Below are positions 8,696 through 16,906 of a DNA stretch of 48,921 nucleotides, one piece after another. Positions within the stretch are counted from its first letter, which is position 1. Each line of letters starts with the position of its first letter. Position numbers and translations under genes: made by a program. Source of the DNA: Streptomyces bambusae (GTDB lineage: Bacteria > Actinomycetota > Actinomycetes > Streptomycetales > Streptomycetaceae); NCBI RefSeq assembly GCF_020532645.1, contig NZ_JAJAUZ010000054.1:1-48921 (forward strand). Reading direction: 5' to 3'. The notes below the pieces were generated by a model. That model worked only from the letters and a program-made list of their open reading frames with translations, was not told where the DNA came from and did no database searches.

Positions 8696-9268
8696 TCAGT
8701 GCCCGGCCGGCACCGGGCCGCGGGGTGCTCCGGCGGCCTCCCCGCCCCGGCCGGGTTCCAGGGCCTCCGGGGCCTCCGGGGCCTCCGGGGCCTCCAGGGC
8801 CTCCAGGGCCTCCAGGGCCTCCAGGCGCTTGATCAGGCGGCGCAGCAGCAGGAGCGGGATCACGCCGAACACCCCGAAGGAGATGTCGATGACCGACCAC
8901 CAGAAGGGGATCCCCCGGATCGGACCGCAGATCAGGGCCAGGGGCACGATCCCCGCACAGGCGATCATCCCGGCTTCGACGATCCAGATGTTGCGCACCG
9001 GGTCGCGGCGCACGCCGTGGAAGAAGACGGCGATGACGAGGTGCGCGAAGGCCAGCCAGTCGGTGCCGTAGAGGAGGAACGGGTACGAGGCGTCCGCCCG
9101 GTCGAGGCCGGTGCGGACCCGGTGGATCCAGTCGTTGTCCAGCAGGGAGTCGGCCCAGTGGAGTTCGGTGACGAGGGGGAAGGCCGTCAGTCCGCTGAGG
9201 ACCAGGCAGACCGTGAACAGGGTCAGCCAGGCACGGATGCGCCGCAGAAGGGCGTTGCGCTCGCTCAT
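8696..9268 (-). CDS. Integral membrane protein with EAL/EAP repeat tail
   Basis: 190 aa. Four hydrophobic segments can be seen: residues ~12-33 (LTLFTVCLVLSGLTAFPLVTE), ~65-85 (YGTDWLAFAHLVIAVFFHGV), ~95-115 (EAGMIACAGIVPLALICG) and ~122-143 (WSVIDISFGVFGVIPLLLL). The cytoplasmic tail starts at RRLIKRLEALEAL and is built from a 9-bp tandem repeat giving EAL/EAP triplets, followed by a Gly/Pro-rich end. I recognise no enzymatic motif. The family appears as unnamed membrane proteins in streptomycetes. A perfect 12-bp palindrome lies 25 bp upstream of the ATG and may be its operator. Confidence 0.8.
   Translation of the reverse strand: MSERNALLRRIRAWLTLFTVCLVLSGLTAFPLVTELHWADSLLDNDWIHRVRTGLDRADASYPFLLYGTDWLAFAHLVIAVFFHGVRRDPVRNIWIVEAGMIACAGIVPLALICGPIRGIPFWWSVIDISFGVFGVIPLLLLRRLIKRLEALEALEALEAPEAPEAPEALEPGRGGEAAGAPRGPVPAGH
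8761..8823. repeat. 9-bp tandem repeat, seven copies, inside a coding region
   Basis: Seven head-to-tail 9-bp units: three GGGCCTCCG followed by four GGGCCTCCA. A partial eighth unit lies at 8755-8760. On the coding (minus) strand they add three residues per unit, alternately EAP or EAL, to the tail of the membrane protein. Because the unit length is a multiple of three, copy-number change would lengthen or shorten the tail without a frameshift. The third-position split (G in one block, A in the other) suggests two expansion steps. Confidence 0.9.
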
Positions 9269-9573
9269 GGGACGTACGCTACGCCGTCATTTCTGAACGC
9301 GTTCAACCACCCCCTCCCTGGCGCGTGCGGCACGGGAGGGGCGGGCTGCCGGCTGCGGGCGGCGGGCTGCGGACGGGCGTGGGGCGGCTGGTGTCCGGTG
9401 GTGGTCCGGGCGGCGGCCGACGGGGACGCGCGGGGCGGTCACGTGGGCCAGGCGGACGGCGGTGGGCTGCCGGGGCGGGGAGGAGGCGGACTGAGCAGGA
9501 TTCACCCGGTTGGGGCGGGAGTTCCGGGGTAGCGGTTTCGCGGATGTCGGGGACAACGGGTGGGGGGCCGCAG
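9269..9573. other. Divergent intergenic region (305 bp)
   Basis: It separates the minus-strand membrane-protein gene from the plus-strand small coiled-coil gene, so it must hold both promoters. The only structure I can support is the palindrome at 9294-9305. The middle (about 9310-9530) is G-rich and slightly repetitive (GGGCTGCGGGCGGCGGGCTGCGG), with no convincing reading frame. Confidence 0.5.
9294..9305. promoter_or_regulatory. Perfect palindrome TGAACGCGTTCA, putative operator
   Basis: TGAACGCGTTCA is fully self-complementary. It lies 25 bp upstream of the ATG of the minus-strand membrane-protein gene, and read on that strand it overlaps a TTGAAC that could act as a -35 element, with TAGCGT further down. 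Palindromes of this size and composition are typical of TetR- or GntR-family operators in actinomycetes. No such regulator is encoded next to it, so the cognate protein is unknown. Confidence 0.4.
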
Positions 9574-9942
9574 ATGGATGGTTCGGACTTCGTCGCGCTG
9601 GGGGTCGGGTTGTCGGGGAACCTCATCGCGGTGGTCGTCGCCTACCGCAGTCTCCGGAAGGCCGACCGGGCGATGGCGCAGGCTCAGCGGGCTTCCCGGG
9701 AGAGCCTCGCGCGTGCCGACGCCGCGCTGGCCCAGGCGCAGCAGCTGGCCGAGCGGGCGCTGGAGGCGCACTGGAACATCGAGGGCGGGGCCACATCCAT
9801 CGCCTGGCGCGAGCAGGTCTTCGCGCTCCACGACCGTGGCCTGACACCCGAACAGATCCGCAGGATCATGCTGCTCGAAGACGGCGGCTCGGGATGGGAG
9901 CGGGGCAACGGCCGGATAGACGACATCGTCCGGGACCTGTGA
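9574..9942 (+). CDS. Small protein with N-terminal hydrophobic segment and coiled coil
   Basis: 122 aa. The start is ATG 9574, preceded by GGGGGG with 6-nt spacing; the frame is open further upstream but that part is low-complexity. Residues 5-24 (DFVALGVGLSGNLIAVVVAY) are a likely membrane segment. Residues ~25-65 form an amphipathic helix rich in Ala/Gln/Arg (coiled coil, ALAQAQQLAERALEA). The end contains LTPEQIRRIMLLEDGGSGWERGNGRIDDIVRDL, a small helical motif that could bind a partner. I do not recognise a named family. It lies 242 bp before the LuxR-type regulator on the same strand. Confidence 0.65.
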   Translation: MDGSDFVALGVGLSGNLIAVVVAYRSLRKADRAMAQAQRASRESLARADAALAQAQQLAERALEAHWNIEGGATSIAWREQVFALHDRGLTPEQIRRIMLLEDGGSGWERGNGRIDDIVRDL

Positions 9943-10184
9943 GTCCGTGGAACCACCGGCGCATGTCAGCCGCACCGAGGATCGACTCCTCCCCTCCATG
10001 AAGGGCGCCGGCGAACACGTGAGGGCGTTCCGCGTGCTCGTCTCCGTGTTCGCCGTCGCCGGCACCCGCCGCAGAGGGGCGCCTGCAAGGGCACCTGTAC
10101 GCACAGCCCGTTATGATCTTCTCTTTGCGGCGCGTCGGCGGAGAACGGCGTTCCGTCGTACAGGGCGGCTTCAGGAGCAGTGAG

Positions 10185-12893
10185 TTGATCGGTCGTCAGA
10201 AAGAGCGGGCGGCCCTTGCCGAAGCCCTCGCGCCCAGCGTTCCCGCTGCCTCGTTGCTGCTGCTCGGGGATCCCGGTGTGGGGAAGACCGCGCTGCTCGA
10301 CGCTGCGGCCGAGGAGGCCGAGGCCGACGGTACCCGGGTCCTGCGGGTGCGGGGGAACGCGGCCGAGAGCGAACTCGCCTTCGCCGGGCTGCACCAACTC
10401 CTGCTGCCGGTGCTCGACGGCACGCAGGGGCTGCCGGTGCGGCAGCGGGACGCCCTGCTGGGCGCGTTCGGTCTGGGTGACGACCAGGCGCCGCCGGACC
10501 TGATGATGACGAGCCTGGCGGTGCTGACCCTCGCCTCGCAGCTCGCCTCCGCCCGCCGGCTGCTGATCGTGGCCGACGACGTCCAGTGGCTCGACCGCGG
10601 CAGTTGCCAGGTGCTGGGCTTCCTCGCGCGGCGCCTGGCCGGCGAGCCCATCGGGCTGCTCGTCGCGGCCCGCGGCACCCGTCGCCCCGACTGGCTCGAC
10701 CGTGCCGTTGCGGAACTGGTGGTCCAGGCCCTCCCGCCGGCCGACGCGGCAAAGCTCCTGAGCGCGCAGCCCGGAACTCTGACCGGCCCGGCCCGTCGCC
10801 GGGTGCTCGACACCGCAGCCGGCAATCCCCTCGCCCTCGTCGAACTCGCCCGGCAGGCGGCGAGTGACGGCGGCCTGCCCGTGACGGGCCACCTCCCCGT
10901 CACCGACCTGCTGGAGCGCACCTTCGCCGACCAGGTGGATGCGCTGCCGGCGGCGTCCCGGGAGGCGCTGCTGTTCGCGGCGGCGGCGGAGGGCGCCGCC
11001 CTGGGGGCCGTCATGGCCGCGCTGCCGGCCGGCACGGACGTCGAGGTCTGGCAGCCGGCGGAGCAGGCGGGACTGGTCCGCCTGCACGCGGACCGCATCG
11101 ACTTCCGCCACCCGCTGATCCGGTCCGCCGTCTACGGCGCCGCCCCCTTCGCCGTACGCCGGCGCGCCCATCTGGCGCTGGCCGACGCGCTCGTGGACGA
11201 CCCCGACCGGAGGGCCTGGCAGCTGTCCGCGGCCACGGTGGCCCCCGACGCGTCGGTGGCGGAGGCTCTGGAGAGCACCGCGCTGCGGGCGGTGGCACGC
11301 GGTGCGATGGCGGAGGCGGTCGCCGGCCTGGAGCGGGCCGCGGAGCTGAGCACGGACCCGGCGGACCGGACCCGCCGCCTCGCGACGGCCGCGTACGCCT
11401 CGGTCCTGGCGGGCGACCTCGAGCAGGCGGAAGCGCACGCTTCGAGAGCGATCGAAACCAACCGCGATCCGGCGGCCACGGGGTGGATCTCGGGGCTGAG
11501 CGGGCTCGTCGCCATGCTGGCGATGCGCATGGACCGAGCCTTCGCGCTGGTCGACTCGGACGGGCTGATGCATCCGGCGGCGATCGGGGCCGGTGTGTCC
11601 ACCATCGCCACCGGCATCGCCTACCACTCGGGCTCCCCCGCCCAGCGGGACCGGCTGCAGACCCTGCTGGCGCTGCGCGACGGCCAGGCGGTCGCCGACC
11701 ACCCGTTCCATCTGTGGGACCTCGGAGTGACCGATCCGTTCCGCCACGGCGCCCCGATACGCGACCGGCTGCCCGCCCTCGCCGCTGCCCCCGGCCGGAT
11801 CCCCACCGAGCTGCACACCCTCGGCGTGCTGGCGCTGGTCCTCGACGAGACCGAAACGGCGGTCAGTCTGCTCGGCGAGCTGGTGAACCCGCAGTGGGAG
11901 GACGCGGACACCTTCCACGCCGGGATGACGGCCGCCGACCTGGCCTGGGCGAACCTGGACGGCGGCAGGTGGGCGGACGCCCGGCTCGGTGCCGGGCGGC
12001 TCGCCGCCCGGTTCGCGGAGGGCGACCGCACTCTCGGCTCCGTGCGGGCGGTGGCGGTCCTGGCCACCCTGGACGCCCTCACCGGCGAGCCCGGGAGGGC
12101 ACTGCGGCACGCGGCCACGGCGCTGGCCGTGACCGAACCGGCCGGGGTCCTGGGGACCGTGGTACGGGCCCGCCGTGCCGCGGGCCTGGCGGCGACGGCC
12201 CTCGGCGACCACGCCGCCGCGCACCGGCACCTGCGCGCCCTCTTCGACGCCACGGGCGCCCCGCTGCACCACCACCTGTCCTGCTACGCGGTCGCCGACC
12301 TCGCCGCCGCGGCCGCCTTGACCGGCCGCGCCGACGAGGCCCGTGACGTGCTGGCGCGGGTGGCATCGGCGGTCGGCGACGGGGCCTCGGCGCGGCTGCG
12401 GCAGGCCATGGCCCGGGCAGCCGCCCTGCTGGCCGATCCGGCGGACGCCGACGGCCTGTTCGCGGCGGCGCTGGGCGATCCCGCTGGACGGCGGTGGCCC
12501 TTCGAGCGGGCCCAGACCTGGCTGGACCACGGTGAGTGGCTGCGCCGGCAGCGCCGGATCGCCGAGGCCCGCGAGGCGCTCACGACGGCGCGGGAGATCT
12601 TCGACGGGCTGGGCGCCGTCCACTGGAGCGCACGGGCCGAAGCGGAGCTGCGGGCAGCCGGCGTCACCGTCGAGTCGGCGCGGCACAGCGCGCTGCGGTC
12701 CCTGACGCCGCAGCGCCAGCGCATCGTCCGACTGGCCGCCCAGGGGCTGACGAACCGTGAGATCGGCGAACGGCTCTTCCTGTCCCCCCGCACCGTGGGC
12801 ACCCACCTCTACCAGGCCTTCCCCGCGCTGGGCGTCACCTCGCGCAGCCAGCTTCGTGACGTGGTGGACCAGGACGCGGAGCCGGGCCGCTGA
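10185..12893 (+). CDS. Large LuxR-family ATPase regulator (LAL type)
   Basis: 902 aa. I chose TTG 10185 because AGGAG stands 7 nt upstream and the protein then starts with the usual MIGR...E of this family; the frame extends to an ATG at 10113. The Walker A motif GDPGVGKT lies at ~28-35 and Walker B LLIVADDVQWLD at ~126-137, followed by an AAA/STAND ATPase core. A long helical TPR-like region (~350-830) carries no other catalytic motif. The C-terminus (~840-902) is a LuxR/GerE helix-turn-helix: LTPQRQRIVRLAAQGLTNREIGERLFLSPRTVGTHL. Such proteins act as ATP-dependent activators, in Streptomyces often in antibiotic clusters. Its target is not evident here. A strong terminator follows 8 bp after the stop. 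Confidence 0.9.
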   Translation: MIGRQKERAALAEALAPSVPAASLLLLGDPGVGKTALLDAAAEEAEADGTRVLRVRGNAAESELAFAGLHQLLLPVLDGTQGLPVRQRDALLGAFGLGDDQAPPDLMMTSLAVLTLASQLASARRLLIVADDVQWLDRGSCQVLGFLARRLAGEPIGLLVAARGTRRPDWLDRAVAELVVQALPPADAAKLLSAQPGTLTGPARRRVLDTAAGNPLALVELARQAASDGGLPVTGHLPVTDLLERTFADQVDALPAASREALLFAAAAEGAALGAVMAALPAGTDVEVWQPAEQAGLVRLHADRIDFRHPLIRSAVYGAAPFAVRRRAHLALADALVDDPDRRAWQLSAATVAPDASVAEALESTALRAVARGAMAEAVAGLERAAELSTDPADRTRRLATAAYASVLAGDLEQAEAHASRAIETNRDPAATGWISGLSGLVAMLAMRMDRAFALVDSDGLMHPAAIGAGVSTIATGIAYHSGSPAQRDRLQTLLALRDGQAVADHPFHLWDLGVTDPFRHGAPIRDRLPALAAAPGRIPTELHTLGVLALVLDETETAVSLLGELVNPQWEDADTFHAGMTAADLAWANLDGGRWADARLGAGRLAARFAEGDRTLGSVRAVAVLATLDALTGEPGRALRHAATALAVTEPAGVLGTVVRARRAAGLAATALGDHAAAHRHLRALFDATGAPLHHHLSCYAVADLAAAAALTGRADEARDVLARVASAVGDGASARLRQAMARAAALLADPADADGLFAAALGDPAGRRWPFERAQTWLDHGEWLRRQRRIAEAREALTTAREIFDGLGAVHWSARAEAELRAAGVTVESARHSALRSLTPQRQRIVRLAAQGLTNREIGERLFLSPRTVGTHLYQAFPALGVTSRSQLRDVVDQDAEPGR

Positions 12894-12901
12894 CGGGGAC
12901 T

Positions 12902-12929
12902 CCGGCGCCGGGCGACGGCCCGGCGCCGG
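12902..12929 (+). terminator. Hairpin after the LuxR-type regulator
   Basis: Perfect 11-bp stem CCGGCGCCGGG / CCCGGCGCCGG with a 6-nt loop, starting 9 bp after the regulator's stop codon. There is no U-run, as is common for Streptomyces terminators. Confidence 0.7.
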
Positions 12930-13027
12930 GGTGACGTGCACGAGGCAAGTCACTTGACGGATGGCACGGGCGCGCCGTGCTCCGAGAGTGGGAGCGGAAC
13001 TATCCCGCCCCGTCTTCCGGAGTCACG

Positions 13028-13996
13028 TTGTCCCTGGTCACCACCACCGCAGCCGTGTCCGCAACCGAACGCACCGACTACTGGCACAGCCTGGTGTCGG
13101 GCACGTTCATCCCACTGGACGTCACTCTCCACGAGCCGGAGCCGGCGGTCGGCACGATCGTCAGCGAGCAGGTCGGACGCCTGCAGATATCCGAGGTGGG
13201 GGCCGGCCCGCAGACCGTCGTCCGCAGCCCGCGCCGCATCGCGCAGGGCGGTGGGCAGTTCGTCACGCTCACCCTCCAGCACGCGGGCACCGCGCGGCTG
13301 ACCCAGCACGGGCGGCAGGCGCTGGTCGTCCCGGGCACGTTCACGTGCTCGGACGCCGGCCAGCCGTACCGCCGGGAGCAGCCGGACGGCTTCCGGTTCA
13401 CCGCGTTCCGCGTTCCCAAGGCGGACATCGGGGTCTCGGACGACGACCTCAGGTCGGTGACCGGGACCCTGTTCGACGGCCGTTCCGGGACGGCCGGGGT
13501 GCTCGCCGGGTACCTGGCCGGGCTGGCCGGGCAGGCGTCCGGGCTGGACCCGGACACCGGACACCGGCTCGCGCTGACCGCCGCGGACCTGCTCGCGGTG
13601 CTGGTCCGGGAGCGCCAGGGCCGGTTGGACCCGCAGGCGCCGGAGGCGGCCGGCGGCACCCTGGCCCGGGTGAAGGCGTACGCCCGGCGGCACCTGGCGG
13701 ACCCCGGCCTCACCCCTCAGCGGATCGCGGCCGCGCACCATGTTTCGGTGCGCTACCTGCACCGGCTGTTCCAGGCCCAGGGGACGTCCGTGGGGCGGTG
13801 GATCCGGCAGGAACGGCTGGACCGGTGCCGGCGCGACCTGGCGTGCCGCGCGGGCACCACGACGGCGGTGTCGGCGGTCGCGCAGCGGTGGGGGTTCGTC
13901 AGCCCCGCCCATTTCAGCCGCGCCTTCCGCGCCGCGTACGGGATGTCGCCCAGGGAGTGGCAGGCGGCGTCCCGGGCCGACGGGGGCCGGGCCTGA
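13028..13996 (+). CDS. AraC-family transcriptional regulator
   Basis: 322 aa from TTG 13028, which has CCGGAG 5 nt upstream; an in-frame GTG at 12977 would add 17 residues without a good site. The N-terminal ~200 residues match the AraC_binding_2 cupin-like sensor (YWHSLVSGTFIPLDV, then GQFVTLTLQHAGTARL and PGTFTCSDAGQPY). The C-terminal ~100 residues are two helix-turn-helix units: LTPQRIAAAHHVSVRYLHRLFQ and VSAVAQRWGFVSPAHFSRAFRAAYGMSPREW. Regulators of this type control catabolic genes in actinomycetes. It points towards a minus-strand run that includes a transporter and an amidohydrolase, its plausible targets by proximity only. Confidence 0.92.
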   Translation: MSLVTTTAAVSATERTDYWHSLVSGTFIPLDVTLHEPEPAVGTIVSEQVGRLQISEVGAGPQTVVRSPRRIAQGGGQFVTLTLQHAGTARLTQHGRQALVVPGTFTCSDAGQPYRREQPDGFRFTAFRVPKADIGVSDDDLRSVTGTLFDGRSGTAGVLAGYLAGLAGQASGLDPDTGHRLALTAADLLAVLVRERQGRLDPQAPEAAGGTLARVKAYARRHLADPGLTPQRIAAAHHVSVRYLHRLFQAQGTSVGRWIRQERLDRCRRDLACRAGTTTAVSAVAQRWGFVSPAHFSRAFRAAYGMSPREWQAASRADGGRA

Positions 13997-13997
13997 G

Positions 13998-14037
13998 CGC
14001 GGTGCGGCGGTGCGGCGGTGCGGCGGTGCGGCGGTGC
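13998..14037. repeat. 8-bp tandem repeat between convergent genes
   Basis: Almost five copies of the 8-bp unit GCGGTGCG fill the 41 bp between the stop codon of the AraC gene and that of the transporter gene. The unit length is not a multiple of three and the tract lies outside both coding regions, so it can vary freely in length. Confidence 0.85.
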
Positions 14038-14751
14038 TCACAGGGTGCGGCGTACTCCGGCCTGCCGTTCCAGGTTGCGCAGTTGGACGGCGAGGTCGCC
14101 CTCGACGGCGTGGTGGGCCGGTCCGCTGCGGCCGATGGGCAGGACCTCCTCGCTGCGCATGTCCTCCAGCATCAGGGCGAAGGCCGCGTAGCCCGCCGCG
14201 ACGGCCACCACCAGGCCGAGGGCGCCGGCGGTGCGGGTGAGGGCCTCGGCGCCGGTCAGTCCTCCCAGGCCGGTGGCGGCCCACCGGGGCAGCGAGACCA
14301 CGATGACGGCCCACAGCGCGCGTTTGGGACGCGTGACGGCGGCCATGAGCGCGCCGAGGGCCAGGAAGGCCAGGTTGAAGACGCCGAGCACCCGGGTCCC
14401 GCCGGCCGCGCCGGCGCCCATGACCAGGGCGTACGCGAGCCAGCTGCCCGCGAAGACACCCATGAGGGTGGCCGCGACGACGTCGCGTGCGGCGAAGGCG
14501 AGGATGCTCACCAGGAACTGGAGGACGAACGCCGGCAGGACGCAGAGGGCGACCGCGGGCCGCTCGGCTTCGTCGAACACACCCAGTTGCAGGCAGCCGG
14601 TCATGACGGAGGCGATGGCCACGGTGAAGAAGCCCAGCGGCATCGGGGAGGCCATCGGGCGCAGGTTGATCCGGGTCATGGCGCGCAGGTCGGGTTCGAA
14701 GCGGCGCCCCGGCCCGCTTCCGCCGTGCTCGCCGACGGGTTCCGTGCTCAT
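14038..14751 (-). CDS. GPR1/FUN34/YaaH (SatP-like) acetate transporter family protein
   Basis: 237 aa. After a hydrophilic N-terminus (~33 residues) comes the family-type start of the first membrane helix, SPMPLGFFTVAIAS, corresponding to the NPAPLGL motif of acetate/succinate transporters. Six hydrophobic segments follow (CVLPAFVLQFLVSILAFAA, AATLMGVFAGSWLAYALVMG, GVFNLAFLALGALMAAV, LWAVIVVSLPRWAATGLGG and TAGALGLVVAVAAGYAAFALML). The tail is hydrophilic. The canonical Asn of NPAP is Ser here, and the fourth motif is degenerate, so the substrate is uncertain. It lies 18 bp downstream of the amidohydrolase and is probably co-transcribed; together they suggest uptake or release of a small carboxylate linked to the hydrolase. 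Confidence 0.8.
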   Translation of the reverse strand: MSTEPVGEHGGSGPGRRFEPDLRAMTRINLRPMASPMPLGFFTVAIASVMTGCLQLGVFDEAERPAVALCVLPAFVLQFLVSILAFAARDVVAATLMGVFAGSWLAYALVMGAGAAGGTRVLGVFNLAFLALGALMAAVTRPKRALWAVIVVSLPRWAATGLGGLTGAEALTRTAGALGLVVAVAAGYAAFALMLEDMRSEEVLPIGRSGPAHHAVEGDLAVQLRNLERQAGVRRTL

Positions 14752-14769
14752 GTGCGGGTCCTTCCCGGG

Positions 14770-16680
14770 TCAGTGCGCGAAGCAGGGGTCGACGGCGGCG
14801 GTCCCGGCCGGCGGGAGGGTGCCGCGGTCGGCGCGCCACCGGCGGTGCTCCTCGGACTCGGCGACCGCCTCGGCCATGGCGTCGGCCTGCCGGGCGCCGG
14901 CCGACCGGTAGCCGCCGAAACGGGATACGGGGCTCCAGTCGGGGACGACCGGCGGCAGGGGCTCGTCGAGTCCCTCGTACTCGGCGGCGGCGTGGACGAT
15001 CCGGCCGCCGACCACGGTGAGCACGGACTCGATGCCGGGGATGGCGGCCTCGGGCACGGTGAAGTAGTCGGCGGACAGCACCGCGAGGTCGGCGAGGAAG
15101 CCCTCGCGCAGCATGCCCTTGGTGTCGTCCTCGCCGGTCAGGCGGGCACCTCCGCGCGTGTACAGCTCCAGTGCGGTCTGCCGGTCGAGGAGGTTGGCGG
15201 CGGGGTACAGGGCGGTGCCGCCCACGGTGCGTCCGGTGACCAGCCAGTGCAGCGACACCCAGGGGTTGTACGAGGAGACGCGGGTGGCGTCGGTGCCGGC
15301 GGCGACGGTCAGCCCGCGGTCCAGCATGGCGCGGACGGGCGGGGTGCGGGAGGCGGCTTCGGCGCCGTACCGCTCCAGGAAGGCGGTGCCCTGGAAGGAC
15401 ATCCGGTTCTGTACGGACAGGGCGCCGCCGAGGGCGGCGATCCGGTCGAGGCTGTCGTCCGAGACGGTTTCGGCGTGGTCGAAGAGCCACCGGCTGCCGG
15501 CGGGGAAGAGCCCTTCGGCGGCGAGCTTCTCGAAGACGGCGAGGTCGCGGCGGATCGTCTCGTCGTAGGTGGCGTGCAGGCGGAAGCCCCAGCCGTGCTC
15601 GGTCAGGAGGCGGACGGCCTGCTCGAACTCCGCCTCGTAGCCGGGGGCGAGTTCGGGCCGCGGTTCGGAGAAGTTCTCGAAGTCGGCCGCCGCCCAGGTC
15701 AGGTTCTCTCCGGCGCCGCCCAGCCGCAGCCACTCGTCGCCGTCGCCGGGCCGGGCGGTACGTGTCCAGCGGCGCAGGTCGGCGAGCTCCTGTCCGGCGG
15801 TCTGCGGGAAGAGGTGGTAGGTGATGCGCAGCGACAGCTCGCCGGAGCGGGCCAGGTCGACGACCGTGGCGTAGTCGTCGGGGAAGTTCTGGAACCCGCC
15901 GGCCGCGTCGACGGCCGAGGTGAGGCCGAAGCGGTTGAGTTCGCGCAGGAAGTGGCGGGTGGAGATCCGCTTTTCGTCGGGGTCCAGGGTGGGTGCCTTG
16001 GCGAGGGTGGAGTAGAGGAGCAGGGCGCTGGGCGCCGCGAGCAGCACTCCGGTCGGTTCGCCGTCGCGGCCGCGGACGATCTGTCCCCCGCGCGGGTCGG
16101 GGGTCCCCCGGTGGTAGCCGGCAGCCCGTACGGCGGCCCGGTTCATCAGGGCCGACTGGTACAGGTGCAGGACGAAGACCGGGGTGTCGGGCGCTGCCGC
16201 GTTGAGTTCGGCGACGGTCGGCATCCGGCGTTCGGCGAACTGTTCGGCGGTCCAGCCGCCGACGACGCGGATCCACTGTCCCTTGGGGGTGCGGCCGGCC
16301 TGCTCGCGGAGCATCGCCAGCGCGGCGCGCAGGGTGGACACGCCGTCCCAGCGCAGTTCCAGGACGTAGTTGAGGCCGCCGCGGATGACGTGCAGGTGCG
16401 AGTCGTTGAGGCCGGGGACGACCCGGCGGCCGAGGGCGTCGACGACCCTGGTCTGCGGTCCGGTGTGGGGGGCCAGGTCGTGGTCGTCGCCGAGGGCGAG
16501 GATCCGGCCGTCGCGGACGGCCAGGGCGGTGGCGGCGGGCCGGGCCGGATCGCCGGTGTGGATCCTGGCGTTGCGCAGCAGGAGGTCGGCGGCGGCCGGG
16601 CCGCCTGTGCGGGCCGTCGGGACGATCCCGGCCACGGGCATGGCGGGGCCGGGCGTGCCAGGCGTCGTGGGCCGGGTCAT
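14770..16680 (-). CDS. YtcJ-like amidohydrolase (Amidohydro_3)
   Basis: 636 aa. It is a metal-dependent hydrolase of the amidohydrolase superfamily. The beta-sandwich strand DLLLRNARIHTGDP opens the fold, the HxH metal motif is in VPGLNDSHLHV (H95, H97), and later metal or base ligands are GFRLHATYDE, LFDHAETV and AAGTDATRVSSYNPW. The closing strand is AIPGIESVLTVVGGRIVHAAAEY. Relatives hydrolyse amides or cyclic ureas; the substrate is unknown. The ATG overlaps the stop of a 33-codon ORF (ATGA), so translation is probably coupled. The transporter-like gene follows 18 bp downstream. The last ~60 residues (APARQADAMAEAVAESEEHRRW-like) extend beyond the catalytic fold. Confidence 0.9.
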   Translation of the reverse strand: MTRPTTPGTPGPAMPVAGIVPTARTGGPAAADLLLRNARIHTGDPARPAATALAVRDGRILALGDDHDLAPHTGPQTRVVDALGRRVVPGLNDSHLHVIRGGLNYVLELRWDGVSTLRAALAMLREQAGRTPKGQWIRVVGGWTAEQFAERRMPTVAELNAAAPDTPVFVLHLYQSALMNRAAVRAAGYHRGTPDPRGGQIVRGRDGEPTGVLLAAPSALLLYSTLAKAPTLDPDEKRISTRHFLRELNRFGLTSAVDAAGGFQNFPDDYATVVDLARSGELSLRITYHLFPQTAGQELADLRRWTRTARPGDGDEWLRLGGAGENLTWAAADFENFSEPRPELAPGYEAEFEQAVRLLTEHGWGFRLHATYDETIRRDLAVFEKLAAEGLFPAGSRWLFDHAETVSDDSLDRIAALGGALSVQNRMSFQGTAFLERYGAEAASRTPPVRAMLDRGLTVAAGTDATRVSSYNPWVSLHWLVTGRTVGGTALYPAANLLDRQTALELYTRGGARLTGEDDTKGMLREGFLADLAVLSADYFTVPEAAIPGIESVLTVVGGRIVHAAAEYEGLDEPLPPVVPDWSPVSRFGGYRSAGARQADAMAEAVAESEEHRRWRADRGTLPPAGTAAVDPCFAH

Positions 16681-16778
16681 GCGAGGGCCTCGCGGAGGGT
16701 GCGGACGGTGATCCGGACTGCCGGGACGGCGGGTTGTGCGACGGGGGGTGCCGGGGCGGTGGCGGGGGTGTGCGGCAT
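16677..16778 (-). CDS. 33-codon ORF translationally coupled to the amidohydrolase
   Basis: ATG at 16778 with a perfect AAGGAG 5 nt upstream; the stop TGA overlaps the amidohydrolase ATG (ATGA). The product has a Pro/Ala-rich first half (MPHTPATAPAPPVAQP) and a short basic end (VRITVRTLREALA). The strong ribosome binding site and the exact overlap argue that it is translated. Its role could be simple coupling or a leader, since the amidohydrolase has no good binding site of its own. I know no family for it. Confidence 0.6.
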   Translation of the reverse strand: MPHTPATAPAPPVAQPAVPAVRITVRTLREALA

Positions 16779-16838
16779 GGGGGCTCCTTGCTGCCGAGAG
16801 GGGTGGGGGCGGTGGCCGGCGGGGCGGAAGGCGGCTGG

Positions 16839-16890
16839 TGCCGGGGTGGGCGGGGCCGGCTCCGGGGGTGGGAGACGGCCCCGCCCGGCA
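16839..16890 (-). terminator. Hairpin after the chloroperoxidase-like gene
   Basis: Stem GGCGGGGCCG / CGGCCCCGCC (10 bp), extended by TGCCG / CGGCA across a small bulge. It begins 17 bp after the stop of the minus-strand hydrolase gene and so separates it from the coupled small ORF and amidohydrolase unit. Confidence 0.55.
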
Positions 16891-16906
16891 GGGGTGACCG
16901 GTCAGG

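Noticed and set aside
8761..8823. Possible CRISPR-like array
   Set aside because: Units of 9 bp without spacers and in frame with a coding region; a simple tandem repeat.
9966..12953. 995-codon minus-strand frame opposite the LuxR ATPase
   Set aside because: Shadow; no recognisable motif and the plus strand has Walker A/B and HTH.
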